Shown: in pieces, positions 49,480 to 59,045 of the stretch | How positions within the stretch are numbered: the stretch's first letter is position 1 | How the letters are laid out: the number at the start of each line of letters is the position of its first letter | Assembly: GCF_000472785.1 (NCBI RefSeq) | Contig: NZ_AXAL01000015.1 | Coordinates: forward strand, 62,001 to 126,000 | Length of the DNA stretch: 64,000 bases | Reading direction: 5' to 3' | Origin: Mesorhizobium loti CJ3sym | GTDB lineage: Bacteria > Pseudomonadota > Alphaproteobacteria > Rhizobiales > Rhizobiaceae | Translations under genes and position numbers: made by a program | The notes under the pieces: generated by a model | The model's database searches: none | Told to the model about the DNA's origin: nothing | The model's input: the letters and a program-made list of their open reading frames with translations, nothing else

Positions 49480-50049
49480 CTAGGAATCCTGCAGCTCGCA
49501 GGAACTCTCATCGAGGAAGCGCGACACGATCGGCTTCCAGCTGTCGTCCGGCACGAAGCTGCGGATGACAAAGATGCCCTCGTCGATGGGTGCTTCGACG
49601 AAGATGGCGCCCTGCAGATCCTCAGGCAAGTCCTTGCGCACGTCGATCATCTGCGCCGGTGTCAGCACCACGGCATCCAGCTTGCCGCCGGTCGCCGTAT
49701 GGTCGTTGAAGGAATAGATGTTGTGGCCGTTGCGGTCATAGACCGAAACCGACCAGAAGGGCACGTTTCCCGGCGCCTTGATGCGGACCATGCCTTCCTC
49801 GAGGTCGAACCGGCAGGCCGTGGCGTAGAACAGCGGGTCGACCGATTTCACCACCGGCGCGCCGCCCGCCTCGGCATCGAGACGGTTCATCCGGTAGAGA
49901 TCGGACGCCATCGACAGTCGCGACCAGGCGTCGCGTTCCGAAAATTCCGGTACCAGAAGCAGCACCACGATGTGCACGATGCCGGCGCCGACCAGGCCGA
50001 GTAGGACGGCATGGAAAAGACGGCGCAGCGCTGCCAGGACATTACGCAT
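49480..50049 (-). CDS. DUF1254 family membrane-anchored protein
   Basis: A 189-residue protein with one N-terminal membrane helix (AVLLGLVGAGIVHIVVLLLV). A beta-rich domain follows (CRFDLEEGMVRIKAPGNVPF, then SVSVYDRNGHNIYSFNDHTA), matching DUF1254. Its start overlaps the DUF1214 gene stop by 8 bases. DUF1254 and DUF1214 are usually two halves of one longer protein; here they are separate coupled genes and probably form a complex in the periplasm. Confidence 0.8.
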   Translation of the reverse strand: MRNVLAALRRLFHAVLLGLVGAGIVHIVVLLLVPEFSERDAWSRLSMASDLYRMNRLDAEAGGAPVVKSVDPLFYATACRFDLEEGMVRIKAPGNVPFWSVSVYDRNGHNIYSFNDHTATGGKLDAVVLTPAQMIDVRKDLPEDLQGAIFVEAPIDEGIFVIRSFVPDDSWKPIVSRFLDESSCELQDS

Positions 50050-50629
50050 CGCAGCCGGCCTTCACGATCCGGGGCAGCGAGACGTCCGACAGGCCGGTGC
50101 TGCTGGCGATCGGCGTGTCGTAGAAGGTCAGGACGAAATACATCCGCCCCGAACCGTCGGTCAAAAGCCAGTTGCCTTGCATGGGGTGGTGGCCGACAGA
50201 AATGATCACCGAATTGTCGGCTTGGCGTAGCACCTCATAGGACTGAAGCGCGGCAAGTCGCGGCTTGCCTGTTTCGACGACGCCAAGCGATTGATCGGCG
50301 GCATAGAGCGTCCAGAAGCGGGCCGTCGGAAATCCGCCCTCTATCCTGTACGTGCATTCCCGCTTGAGCTGATCGCCGGCAGCGTCATTTTCCGCGACGA
50401 AGGACAAGCCTTCGGCGCGGCCTAGTGCAAGCACGCCCTCGCGTGCCACGCGCGCCTTGGAATAGGGGTCGGCGGCCGGCGTGCCGATGTCGGGAAAGGC
50501 GGTCCATTGGCCGATCCGGATCGCGCCGACGCCGTCCTGGATCTTCAGCGCATACCAGACGCTGGCGCCGCCGCCGCCAATGGCTATGGCAAGCGAAAGC
50601 AGCATCAGGAAGGCGTTCTTGAGCATCAA
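50042..50629 (-). CDS. DUF1214 family exported protein
   Basis: A 195-residue protein with an N-terminal membrane/signal segment (AFLMLLSLAIAIGGGGASVW) and a DUF1214 domain: PYSKARVAREGVLALGRAEG, FWTLYAADQSLG and VLTFYDTPIASSTGLS. Two ATGs (50629, 50626) are possible. It precedes the DUF1254 gene with an 8-base overlap. The biochemical role is unknown; co-occurrence with an envelope synthase (PBP) nearby is only positional. Confidence 0.82.
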   Translation of the reverse strand: MMLKNAFLMLLSLAIAIGGGGASVWYALKIQDGVGAIRIGQWTAFPDIGTPAADPYSKARVAREGVLALGRAEGLSFVAENDAAGDQLKRECTYRIEGGFPTARFWTLYAADQSLGVVETGKPRLAALQSYEVLRQADNSVIISVGHHPMQGNWLLTDGSGRMYFVLTFYDTPIASSTGLSDVSLPRIVKAGCDA

Positions 50630-50729
50630 AAGCCGGTCATGTGGAGAATTGCAGCTCGGGGATATCGCGGCGCGGGGCCTTGTGGCAAGCCGGCGTGATG
50701 GAATTGCCCATCCTGCTGCGCTGCGGCAA

Positions 50730-52883
50730 TCACAGCGCCGAAAGCGTTTCGGGCGGGGCGGGGGCGTCGAGCCGGGGCGCTGTCTCGAACAGCCGGGTCA
50801 TGTCCCTCAAAGTCTGCGTGGTCCGGCTGGACAGCACCGGCGGGCGTTCGGCAGCGGCATCGGCTGCTGCCTGTTCCTCGCTCTTCTTCTGCGCTTCAGC
50901 TGCCTTGGCCGCGATCTCCTCGTCGACAAACGGTTTGTCGATGCCGGGGATCGGCTTCAGGTCGATGTTCTGGTGTGCATAAACCATCAGCCGTTGCCAG
51001 ACCATTGCCGGCAGTGTGCCGCCCGTCATGTTCTTGGTCGGGGTGAAATCGTCATTCCCCAGCCACACCGCGGCCGTGTAATTCCCGGTAAAGCCGACAA
51101 ACCAGGCGTCGCGGTAGGATTGCGTCGTGCCGGTCTTGCCGGCGACGACGATGTTGGGAATGAGCGCGCGCCGCCCCGTGCCCATCACGGGCACAGCGGC
51201 CAACATGGTGTTCATCGATTTCAACGCCTGCTCGGACAGCACGCGGTGCGGCGGCGGCGCGTCCTTGGCGAAATCGTAGACCACCTCGCCGGTACGGGTG
51301 ACGAGCTGCGTGATGCCGTGGCGGGAACCGACGAAACCGTTCTGGGCGAACACGCTGTAGCCTGTCGCCTGGTCCATCACCGTCATGCCCGAGGTGCCCA
51401 GCACCATCGTCTTGTGTGCCTCGAGAGGGGACTCGACGCCGAAGGAAACCGCCGTCGCCTTGATAGGGTCGATGCCGAGATATTCTTTGGCAAGCCGCAC
51501 AGGCACCGTATTGATCGACTTGGCCATCGCCATGATCAGCGTGATGTTGCCGGCGGATTCACCGGCATAATTGTGCGGTGACCAATTGCCCCAGCTGATC
51601 GGGCCGCCCGATATGATCGAGTTCGGCGTAAAACCGTGTTCCATCGCGGTGGCATAGACATAGGGCTTGAACGACGAGCCGGTCTGGCGCAGCGCCTTGG
51701 TGGCGCGGTTGAACTGGCTGGCGCCGTAGTCGCGGCCGCCGACGATCGCCCGCACCGCGCCATTGGTCTCGATGACCACCACGGCACCTTCGGTGACGTT
51801 GTACTCCTTGCCGAACTGGCGCAGGTGGAACTCGACCGATTCTTCCGCCGCCTTCTGGATGTTGGCGTCGAAGGTGGTGTGAGCAACCAGCGAGTGCTGC
51901 CCCGGCTTGGCGATCTTCTTGACCTCGTCGAAGGCCCAGTCGAGGTAGTAGTCAGGGCTCTTCTGTTCGCCGCGGTCGACGACGTCGGCCGGATGCAGCC
52001 TTGCCTGCAGCACCTGGCCCTCGGTCATGAAGCCGGAATCGACGAGGTTGGACAGCACCACATTGGCGCGGGCGCGCGCTGCCGGCAGGTTGTTGTGTGG
52101 CGCGTATTTGGTCGGCGCCTTGAACAGGCCGGCCAGCATCGCCGCCTCGGCGAGGTTCAAATCCTTGACACTTTTGCCGAAATAGAAGTCGGCCGCCGCT
52201 TCGATGCCGAAGGTGCCGCCGCCCATATAGGCGCGGTCGAGGTAGAGCTGCAGGATTTCCTTCTTCGACAAATTGGCTTCGAGCCACAGCGACAGGAAGG
52301 CTTCCTTGATCTTGCGCTCGAAGGTGCGCTCATTGGTTAGGAACAGGTTCTTGGCCAATTGCTGGGTGATGCTGGAACCGCCCTGGACGACCGAGTTAGC
52401 CCGCACATTCTCGAAGATGGCGCGCGAAAGGCCGAGCACATCGATGCCGTAATGCTCGAAAAAGCGGCGATCCTCCGTGGCAAGCACCGCCTTGATGACG
52501 TGGTCGGGCATCTCGTCGACCGGCACGGAGTCGCGCTGGATGATGCCGCGCTGGCCGATCTCGTTGCCGTAGCGGTCGAGGAAAGTGACGGCGAAATCGC
52601 CCTGGGCGCGCCAGTCGCCAGTCGTATCGTGGAAGGCCGGGATCGCCAGCGCCAGCAGCACCACTATGCCGCCGGCGCCGAGCGTAAAACCTTCGCTCAA
52701 AACTTCGATGATGCCGCGCCGCCAGCCCTTGAGCCGGAAGCGCCGCGAGAAGATTGTGGCGCCTTCCCAGAACTGGCGCGCCTTGAAACCGATCTCGTAG
52801 AGCGAGGAATCGACCCAGGCATCCACCGCCAGAAGGCGCGACGCGATCGGACCTCTTCTTTTGCGCGGTTCAGGGCTGACCAT
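50730..52883 (-). CDS. class A penicillin-binding protein (PBP1-type)
   Basis: A 717-residue bifunctional peptidoglycan synthase. One membrane helix lies near residue 75 (LGAGGIVVLLALAIPAF). The GT51 glycosyltransferase domain follows with the catalytic Glu in AVLATEDRRFFEHYGIDVLG, then GGSSITQQLAKNL and KKEILQLYLDRAYMG. The transpeptidase has S-x-x-K in RQTGSSFKPYVYATAME, SIN in MAKSINTVPVR, and KTGTT in IVVAGKTGTTQSY. The tail is Ala/Glu-rich. It lies downstream of nothing obvious and upstream of the DUF1214/1254 pair on the same strand (100-base gap). Confidence 0.93.
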   Translation of the reverse strand: MVSPEPRKRRGPIASRLLAVDAWVDSSLYEIGFKARQFWEGATIFSRRFRLKGWRRGIIEVLSEGFTLGAGGIVVLLALAIPAFHDTTGDWRAQGDFAVTFLDRYGNEIGQRGIIQRDSVPVDEMPDHVIKAVLATEDRRFFEHYGIDVLGLSRAIFENVRANSVVQGGSSITQQLAKNLFLTNERTFERKIKEAFLSLWLEANLSKKEILQLYLDRAYMGGGTFGIEAAADFYFGKSVKDLNLAEAAMLAGLFKAPTKYAPHNNLPAARARANVVLSNLVDSGFMTEGQVLQARLHPADVVDRGEQKSPDYYLDWAFDEVKKIAKPGQHSLVAHTTFDANIQKAAEESVEFHLRQFGKEYNVTEGAVVVIETNGAVRAIVGGRDYGASQFNRATKALRQTGSSFKPYVYATAMEHGFTPNSIISGGPISWGNWSPHNYAGESAGNITLIMAMAKSINTVPVRLAKEYLGIDPIKATAVSFGVESPLEAHKTMVLGTSGMTVMDQATGYSVFAQNGFVGSRHGITQLVTRTGEVVYDFAKDAPPPHRVLSEQALKSMNTMLAAVPVMGTGRRALIPNIVVAGKTGTTQSYRDAWFVGFTGNYTAAVWLGNDDFTPTKNMTGGTLPAMVWQRLMVYAHQNIDLKPIPGIDKPFVDEEIAAKAAEAQKKSEEQAAADAAAERPPVLSSRTTQTLRDMTRLFETAPRLDAPAPPETLSAL

Positions 52884-53104
52884 TCAAAAACCCGGCTCGG
52901 CTGTGGCGTGACCTGAAAACCGCAAGCGGGCAATTTCAGGGCGGCGCCCTGCCGCGACTATTCATCCATTTTTCGGACGCTCACAAGGGCAGTGAGGACA
53001 CAGCTGCGTGGTTTGTCGATGGAAAAGGCAGTCAACAGCCGACATGGCTGCCTGCTCGCCGGATTTTCGATCCGGCGGGCAGGGGAGTTTCCGCTATCGG
53101 GCTA

Positions 53105-54037
53105 TCAGGCCGCTTCGCGCTTCAGCGCCTGCGCCATGCAGTGGATGCCGCCGCCGGTCTTGGAGATTTCGCTCATGTCAACGGCCGCGACCTCGAAGCC
53201 GCGCGCCTTGAGCTGCCCGATCAGAGACTGGCTCGACGTCGGTGCGATCACCCGGTCCTTGCCGAGCGACATGAAGTTACAGCCGAGCGCCATCGTGTCC
53301 TGGAACGGCACGTCGATGATCTCGTGGCCCTTGCCCTTCAGCCAGTCGACGATGCCGGGCTCGGTGCAGGCGAGGCAGACGGCGGTGAGCTTTTCGGCGA
53401 TCGGCACCACCATCAGGTCGATATGGACATAGTATTCGTCGATGAAGGCGAGACGCGTCTCCCAGCCCTCTTTCTCGAACCAGGACTGCACCTGGCGGGC
53501 ACCTTCCTCCTGCGTGCGGGCACCGCCGCAGCCGATCAGTACCACGCCCTCCTCGATGACGTTGAAGTCACCGCCCTCGAAAGTACCTGCGGTGACCATG
53601 TCGTAGATCGGGATGCCGAGCTTTTCGTAGGTGCGGATGGCGGCGTAGTTTTCGCCGCGCCGCCACCAGTTGGCCATCGCGGTGATGAAGGCGCCGTAGG
53701 GGGTCATGACGCTGGAATCGCGGGAATAGACCTGCATCGGCAGTTCCGGCGTCGGCTCGTGCCAGTGGATGTTGACGCCGAAATGCTCATAGGCCGCGAC
53801 CAGGTCCTTGTGCTGCGCCTGCGCGATCTGAACGTTGCAGGGTGCCTCGCGCAGATGTTTTCGCGACAGCGAACTGGTCGACAGATGGCGCAGGAAATTG
53901 GGTGAGCCGAGCAGCACGTCGGTCAACACGTCGGTCTCGTTGGCGAAGCCCCATGATGTCAGCGGCTTGGTGCCGCCGGCCGGATTGCGGCGCTGCAGCG
54001 AAAACGGCTCGGCGACGATGCGATCATGAACGGTCAT
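53105..54037 (-). CDS. arginine deiminase / DDAH family amidino-hydrolase
   Basis: A 310-residue pentein-fold enzyme. Key residues: the substrate Asp/Arg in PMQVYSRDSSVMTPYG, EGGDFNVIEEGVVLIG with the Glu-Gly-Gly-Asp motif, the catalytic His in EYYVHIDLMVVPIAEK, and the nucleophile Cys in SKTGGGIHCMAQAL. The size is between bacterial dimethylargininase (about 255) and arginine deiminase (about 410). It would hydrolyse a guanidino group of arginine or an N-substituted arginine. It follows an M20 amidohydrolase gene on the same strand (39-base gap) and lies near a polyamine-type ABC importer. Confidence 0.85.
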   Translation of the reverse strand: MTVHDRIVAEPFSLQRRNPAGGTKPLTSWGFANETDVLTDVLLGSPNFLRHLSTSSLSRKHLREAPCNVQIAQAQHKDLVAAYEHFGVNIHWHEPTPELPMQVYSRDSSVMTPYGAFITAMANWWRRGENYAAIRTYEKLGIPIYDMVTAGTFEGGDFNVIEEGVVLIGCGGARTQEEGARQVQSWFEKEGWETRLAFIDEYYVHIDLMVVPIAEKLTAVCLACTEPGIVDWLKGKGHEIIDVPFQDTMALGCNFMSLGKDRVIAPTSSQSLIGQLKARGFEVAAVDMSEISKTGGGIHCMAQALKREAA

Positions 54038-54076
54038 GGAGTTCTCCTCGTGGGCTTGTTCTCAAGAGTTGGTCGG

Positions 54077-55663
54077 TCATGCATTGCTTGGGATCCACCA
54101 GTCGCGGCCGCGCGCGGTGGTGACATATTCCGGCCAGCGGAAATTGATCGGCGGTTCGTAGTCGCAGAGCGGCGCGATCCAGTTCGTGCCACCAACGCCG
54201 CCTCCGGTGCGGGTGACGAATTCGTCCATCGCCGCGTCGCGGGCGGTCTTGTCCTCGAGCAGGCGCAGCGCCGCCAGCGCGACGGTCTTGGCCGCGCAGG
54301 TCACCATCGGGTCTATGGTGGCGGAAATACCGCCCAGTGCATTCATCACCCAGGATGGATAGGCGTGGCCATTTGCCGAGCGCAGCGCCGGGCGCGCGAC
54401 ATAGAAGCGTGCCGTCGGCGCATGCCAGCTTATGTCGGTGTAGTCGTCGGAGGTCGAATTCACCTGCGAGGGTGGCAGGTCGCGTCGCAGGATCGCCTCG
54501 GCGTCTTGTGGCGAAATCAGCCGCTCCAGCTCGTCGATGAACGGGTTCTCGGTCGCGGTAGCTCCGGCATTGACCTGGATTTCGCGCGCGATCGCCCTGG
54601 CGGCCTCGTCCCAGCGCGGCGGGCCGACCGTCGACAGCGCTTCATAGGCGATCTCGGCCATGGCATGGTTGGCCAGCCCTGGCCGCGACTTCGACACCCA
54701 GTGGCGCTCATAGCGGCAGCCGCTCATGCTGGCGGCGGCGGCGGCATTGCGGTCGAGCACTGATGTGACCTGCTCAGCCATGGCAATGGTCGGTACGCGG
54801 ATCATGTACTGGATCTCGGACAGGCCCGCCGGCAGATTGTCGGCGGTTGCCTGGCCAGCGGTCAGGATCGCCTCGCTGATCGACCATCCACCTTGATGCG
54901 GTAACATGGAATCGCGCAGCGCCTTGGAAGCCATGTACATCGTCATCAGCGCATCATTGGCGCCGGGGGCGCGGACCGCCGAATGCGCCTGCGGGATCGG
55001 TGCGCCATCGCCTGCGCGAACCCAATTTTCGGGTTCGTCGCAGATGAAGCGGTAGATCATGGCGTAGGCGGCACCGCAATGCGTATCCCAGCGCGCCGTG
55101 TTGCAGAGCGGCAGCATGTAGAAGGGATGGAAGGAAATCATGCCGGCAAGGCCATCATAATAGCCCCTTGTCGCATGGATCGGCTTCGAGCCGCGAACCT
55201 TCTCCGCCGGCTCGCCGGTGAAGCGCAGTGTGCCTGGAATGCCGTGGCGCTGCATGGCGGCCTTGGTGGCCAACAGGCCGCCGACGCTTGCCATGCCGAG
55301 CCCCGAATGCGGATCGGTGTGGCCGCCGGCCTCGACGCCAAGGCCGGGCCGCGGCTGCTTCACCGTCACCGCGTCCTGGCAATTGCCGGGCACCGCGTCA
55401 TATTCGGCATACATTCCGATTGTCGGCCCGGCGCCATTGGTCCAGTGGGCACAGAACGCAGTCGGCATGCCGCCCGAGCCTTCCTCAACGGAAAACCCCT
55501 CATGCTTCAGCCGCGCTACGTACCAGGCGGCCGACTGGTATTCGCGCCAGGCGGTCTCGCCGAAATCGAAAATGGTGCGCGTCCATGCCGACAGCGACGG
55601 CTGGATGCCGTCGATGCAAGCGAGCGCAGTCTCTTGCGCGGATGTCGTCACCGCTTTGTCCAT
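54077..55663 (-). CDS. M20-family amidohydrolase (AbgB-like)
   Basis: A 528-residue metal-dependent amidase/peptidase. Blocks are ARTIFDFGETAWREYQSA-like N-terminus, GMYAEYDAVPGNCQDA (metal Asp), GHTDPHSGLGMASVGGLLAT (His), RFTGEPAEKVRGSKPIHA (Glu), and SSDDYTDISWHAPTARFYV near the C-terminus. It fits p-aminobenzoyl-glutamate/N-acyl amino acid hydrolases but is longer than AbgB by about 50 residues. It is transcribed divergently from the LysR gene and ahead of the arginine deiminase-like gene. Together these suggest stepwise breakdown of an N-acylated arginine-type compound (inference). Confidence 0.83.
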   Translation of the reverse strand: MDKAVTTSAQETALACIDGIQPSLSAWTRTIFDFGETAWREYQSAAWYVARLKHEGFSVEEGSGGMPTAFCAHWTNGAGPTIGMYAEYDAVPGNCQDAVTVKQPRPGLGVEAGGHTDPHSGLGMASVGGLLATKAAMQRHGIPGTLRFTGEPAEKVRGSKPIHATRGYYDGLAGMISFHPFYMLPLCNTARWDTHCGAAYAMIYRFICDEPENWVRAGDGAPIPQAHSAVRAPGANDALMTMYMASKALRDSMLPHQGGWSISEAILTAGQATADNLPAGLSEIQYMIRVPTIAMAEQVTSVLDRNAAAAASMSGCRYERHWVSKSRPGLANHAMAEIAYEALSTVGPPRWDEAARAIAREIQVNAGATATENPFIDELERLISPQDAEAILRRDLPPSQVNSTSDDYTDISWHAPTARFYVARPALRSANGHAYPSWVMNALGGISATIDPMVTCAAKTVALAALRLLEDKTARDAAMDEFVTRTGGGVGGTNWIAPLCDYEPPINFRWPEYVTTARGRDWWIPSNA

Positions 55664-55738
55664 GTGTCAAAGAAAGCAGTGAAGCGCCTCGCCAAAAAGT
55701 GATATGTTTTCCCGGTTCGTGCAAATTCGGTTCACCTC

Positions 55739-56635
55739 TTGAGAATTCCGTCCACGCAAGCGCTGCGCGCCCTCGACAGTTTCGCCCGCCACGGCAGCGT
55801 CTGGCGTGCCGCCGACGAACTGCACCTCACCCGCAGTGCGGTCAGCCATCAATTGCGGCTGCTTGAACGCGATCTCGGCTTCGATCTGCTGGAGCGCATC
55901 GGCAAGGGCGTTGCACTCACCCCGCGTGGTCAGCGCTACGCCAGCGATGTGCGCAAGGCGCTGACCGTGCTGGGTGACGCGGTGACGCGCGATGCCGGCA
56001 CCGGCGTCGGCGGCTCGTTCGCCGTTTCCTGCACGCCAGGCTTCGCTTCGCTGTTTTTATGCACCCATATCGGCGAGTTCCGGCAGATGTATCCTGACGT
56101 GGCGTTGCGCATCCTTACGCCCAGGCGGCTCGACGATGTCAGCAATGCGGAGGCTGACGCCTTCATCGCTTTCGGTGTCGGCAATTGGCCGAACCGCTTG
56201 GTCGAGCCACTCTGCGAGATCTCGTTCACGCCGCTCTGCAGCCCGACGCTGCTCAACAAGGTCGGTGGCTTTTCCAAGCCGGCGGACGTGCTGCGCGCCA
56301 ATCTGCTGCATCTCGACGACACCGAGGATTGGGCGCGCTGGCTGGCGCTGTCGAAGGTGGAAAACCCCGACACTGAGGGCGGCATCTTCTTCTCCGACAT
56401 GAACCTCGTTTTTTCGGCGGCGATTGCCGGCCAGGGCATTGCCATGGGCGACGAATTGACCAGCCGGCGCGCCCTCAGCGAAGGCCGGCTGGTCAGGCCG
56501 TTCGACATCGCCATCAAGTCGCCGCGCTCTTATTTCCTGGTGTCCGAACATGCCAAGGCCTCGCATCCGGTGCTGGACGCCTTCGCGGGATGGCTAAGGT
56601 CGAAGCTGTCGGAAAATCGCATTCAGCCCTATTGA
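55739..56635 (+). CDS. LysR-family regulator, GcvA-like
   Basis: A 298-residue regulator starting with TTG at 55739. The helix-turn-helix reads GSVWRAADELHLTRSAVSHQ and the opening STQALRALDSFARHG is GcvA-like. The effector domain has GFASLFLCTHIGEFRQMYPD and IAGQGIAMGDELTSRRALSEG. It is divergent from the M20/deiminase pair (75-base gap) and followed after 121 bases by the ABC importer, so it most likely controls both units. Confidence 0.88.
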   Translation: MRIPSTQALRALDSFARHGSVWRAADELHLTRSAVSHQLRLLERDLGFDLLERIGKGVALTPRGQRYASDVRKALTVLGDAVTRDAGTGVGGSFAVSCTPGFASLFLCTHIGEFRQMYPDVALRILTPRRLDDVSNAEADAFIAFGVGNWPNRLVEPLCEISFTPLCSPTLLNKVGGFSKPADVLRANLLHLDDTEDWARWLALSKVENPDTEGGIFFSDMNLVFSAAIAGQGIAMGDELTSRRALSEGRLVRPFDIAIKSPRSYFLVSEHAKASHPVLDAFAGWLRSKLSENRIQPY

Positions 56636-56756
56636 GGGCAGGGTGGCGCCAGCTCGCCATAGATGAATGAAATTTGCCGATCAGGCGAAAACTATTCGGT
56701 TGCGGTGAGCCGCCAGCCTGCCTACGATTTCCTCTTGGCACTGAGGAAGAGGCAGG

Positions 56757-57851
56757 ATGCAGCAACCCGGCCGGGCCGCGGAGATCAAGGCAATCGGGAT
56801 CGGCAAGAGCTTCGGCTCGTTCCGTGCGCTGGACAATCTGTCGCTCAACATCGGCCGCGGCGAGTTCCTGACGCTGCTCGGTCCCTCCGGTTCGGGCAAG
56901 ACCACCTTCCTGATGATCCTGGCCGGCTTCGTGCAGCCGACCGAAGGCAAGCTGTTCAGCGACGGCACCGACATCACCGACCGCCCGGCCGAACAGCGCG
57001 CCGCCGGCATGGTGTTCCAGGGCTATGCGCTGTTCCCGCATATGAGCGTCGAGGCCAACATCGCTTTCCCGCTCAAGGTCCGCAAGAAATCGGCCTCCGA
57101 GATCAAGAAGCGTGTCGGCGAGATGATCGAGCGCGTCGGTCTGATCGGTCATGAGAAGAAACTGCCGTCGCAGCTTTCCGGCGGCCAGCAGCAGCGCGTG
57201 GCGCTTGCCCGGGCGCTTGTGTTCGAACCGGGCGTGCTGCTCCTCGACGAGCCGTTCTCGGCGCTGGACAAGAGCCTGCGCGGCCAGATGCAGGCCGAAA
57301 TGAAGCGCCTGCACCAGGAAACCGGCACTACCTTCGTTTTTGTCACCCATGACCAGAGTGAGGCGCTGGCGCTGTCATCGCGTGTCGCCATCTTCAACCA
57401 TGGCAAATTGCTGCAGGTCGGCGCGCCGGACGAAGTCTATGACCGGCCGGACAACCGCTTCGTCGCCGAGTTCCTCGGCGAGATCAACATGCTGCCGCTG
57501 AAGGGGGTCCAGCCCGCCGACAATGGCTCCACGGGCCTCTGCGAGGACCGCGCGGTCAACATGCACTGCAAGGCCGAGAAAGTCCTTGGTGACGCGATCC
57601 TGGCGATCCGGCCCGAACACATGTCGATCGCGCGCGAAGCGGCGGTCGGCGAGAACGGCATTGCCGCGACCGCCACCGCCTCGACCTATCTGGGCGCCGC
57701 GACCAAGCTTGATCTCACCACACGCCAGGGCGCCAAGGTGACCGTCTCGGTGCCCAATGAGGTCGCGGCGGCAGCGCTGAGCAAAGGCAATTCCGTCTGG
57801 CTGACCTGGCCGGCGGAAAAGGGTTTCCTCCTTCCGGACGGAGGACAATGA
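56757..57851 (+). CDS. ABC transporter ATPase, PotA-type
   Basis: A 364-residue nucleotide-binding subunit. Walker A is LLGPSGSGKTTFLMIL, the Q-loop is MVFQGYALFPHMSVEAN, the signature is QLSGGQQQRVALARAL, Walker B is LLLDEPFSALDKSLRG and the switch His is FVFVTHDQSEAL. The C-terminal 120 residues form the TOBE domain (ILAIRPEHMSIA). It belongs to the spermidine/putrescine/iron(III)/AbgT-like importer group. It is the first of four genes for one complete importer. Confidence 0.92.
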   Translation: MQQPGRAAEIKAIGIGKSFGSFRALDNLSLNIGRGEFLTLLGPSGSGKTTFLMILAGFVQPTEGKLFSDGTDITDRPAEQRAAGMVFQGYALFPHMSVEANIAFPLKVRKKSASEIKKRVGEMIERVGLIGHEKKLPSQLSGGQQQRVALARALVFEPGVLLLDEPFSALDKSLRGQMQAEMKRLHQETGTTFVFVTHDQSEALALSSRVAIFNHGKLLQVGAPDEVYDRPDNRFVAEFLGEINMLPLKGVQPADNGSTGLCEDRAVNMHCKAEKVLGDAILAIRPEHMSIAREAAVGENGIAATATASTYLGAATKLDLTTRQGAKVTVSVPNEVAAAALSKGNSVWLTWPAEKGFLLPDGGQ

Positions 57852-57918
57852 CCGCCAGCGTGGACCGATGGGACACACAGGCTTCCGGGAACGATCAACG
57901 ACAAAAAGGGGAACTGAC

Positions 57919-59034
57919 ATGACAAACGATACCAAGAAACAAGCCATCGACGGCCTGTCGGCCAGGGCAGGCCGAGGCGAGATCTCGCGCCGCCAATTCA
58001 CGCAGCTCGCGGCCCTCGTGCTCGCCGGCACGCCAATGCTGCTGCGCTCGACCGGTGCCTTCGCGCAGGCCAAGGAACTGGTGCTGGTCAATTGGGGTGG
58101 CGACGCCATCACGGCTTACGATGCCGCCTACGGCCAGGCCTTCACCAAGGACACCGGCATTACCGTGAAGATGGACGGCTCGGGCCCGACCGAAGGCGCC
58201 ATCTCGGCGCAGTTCAAGAGCGGCGCCCCGACCTGGGATCTGGTCGACGTCGATCCGTTCTCGGCCATCACGCTCGGCGCCCAGGGTGCGCTGGAGCCGA
58301 TCGACTACAACATCGTCGACAAGAAGAAGATGCGGCCGGGCTTCGGCTGGGACTATGCCGCCTCGACCTATTTCTTCTCCTACATCATCGCCTATGATTC
58401 GGAGAAATACGGCAAGGAGGCCCCGACCGGCATGGCGGACTTCTTCGACGTGAAGAAATTCCCCGGCAAACGCTCGCTCTACAAATGGGGTGTATCTAGC
58501 TGGGAGGCAGCCCTTCTGGCCGACGGCATCGCGCCGGCTTCGCTCTACCCGCTCGACCTCAAGCGTGCGCATGACAAGATCGCCGCCTTCAAGGAAAACG
58601 TTGTCGCCTATTGGGGCGGCGGCGCCGAGAGCCAGAGCGTGCTGCTCAACGGTGAAGCCTCGATGGCTATCGTCTGGTCGACGCGCGCCTCGCTGATCGA
58701 GCAGGACTCGGGCGGCAAGATCAAGTTCATCTGGGATCAGGGCCTGATCTCGCCCGGTGCGTTGGCCGTGCTCAAGGGCAACCCTGGCGGCAAGGATGCG
58801 GCGATGAAATTTATTGCGAGCGCCCAGGATCCGCAAAAGCAGCTCATCATGTTCGACAAGCTCGGCCAGGGCCCGGCCAATCCGGCCACCGACGCACTGA
58901 TCCCCGCTGACAAGAAGCGCATCAACCCCGTCGATCCGGACAATATGAAGAAGCAGATCGCGCTCGACATGGATTGGTACGCCAAGAACTACGGCGCGGC
59001 GCTCGACGAATACACCAAGATCATCTCCGCCTGA
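57919..59034 (+). CDS. polyamine-type ABC substrate-binding protein, Tat-exported
   Basis: A 371-residue periplasmic binding protein. A twin-arginine signal (ISRRQFTQLAALVLAGTPML) is followed by the cut after AFAQA. The mature protein has the PotD-like opening LVLVNWGGDAITAYDAAYGQ and the domain-1 pattern TWDLVDVDPFSAITLGAQGA. GGGGAACTGAC precedes the ATG at 57919. It defines the ligand of the importer; homologues bind polyamines or other cationic nitrogen compounds, which fits an arginine-like ligand. Confidence 0.9.
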   Translation: MTNDTKKQAIDGLSARAGRGEISRRQFTQLAALVLAGTPMLLRSTGAFAQAKELVLVNWGGDAITAYDAAYGQAFTKDTGITVKMDGSGPTEGAISAQFKSGAPTWDLVDVDPFSAITLGAQGALEPIDYNIVDKKKMRPGFGWDYAASTYFFSYIIAYDSEKYGKEAPTGMADFFDVKKFPGKRSLYKWGVSSWEAALLADGIAPASLYPLDLKRAHDKIAAFKENVVAYWGGGAESQSVLLNGEASMAIVWSTRASLIEQDSGGKIKFIWDQGLISPGALAVLKGNPGGKDAAMKFIASAQDPQKQLIMFDKLGQGPANPATDALIPADKKRINPVDPDNMKKQIALDMDWYAKNYGAALDEYTKIISA

Positions 59035-59045
59035 TCTGGGCAGGG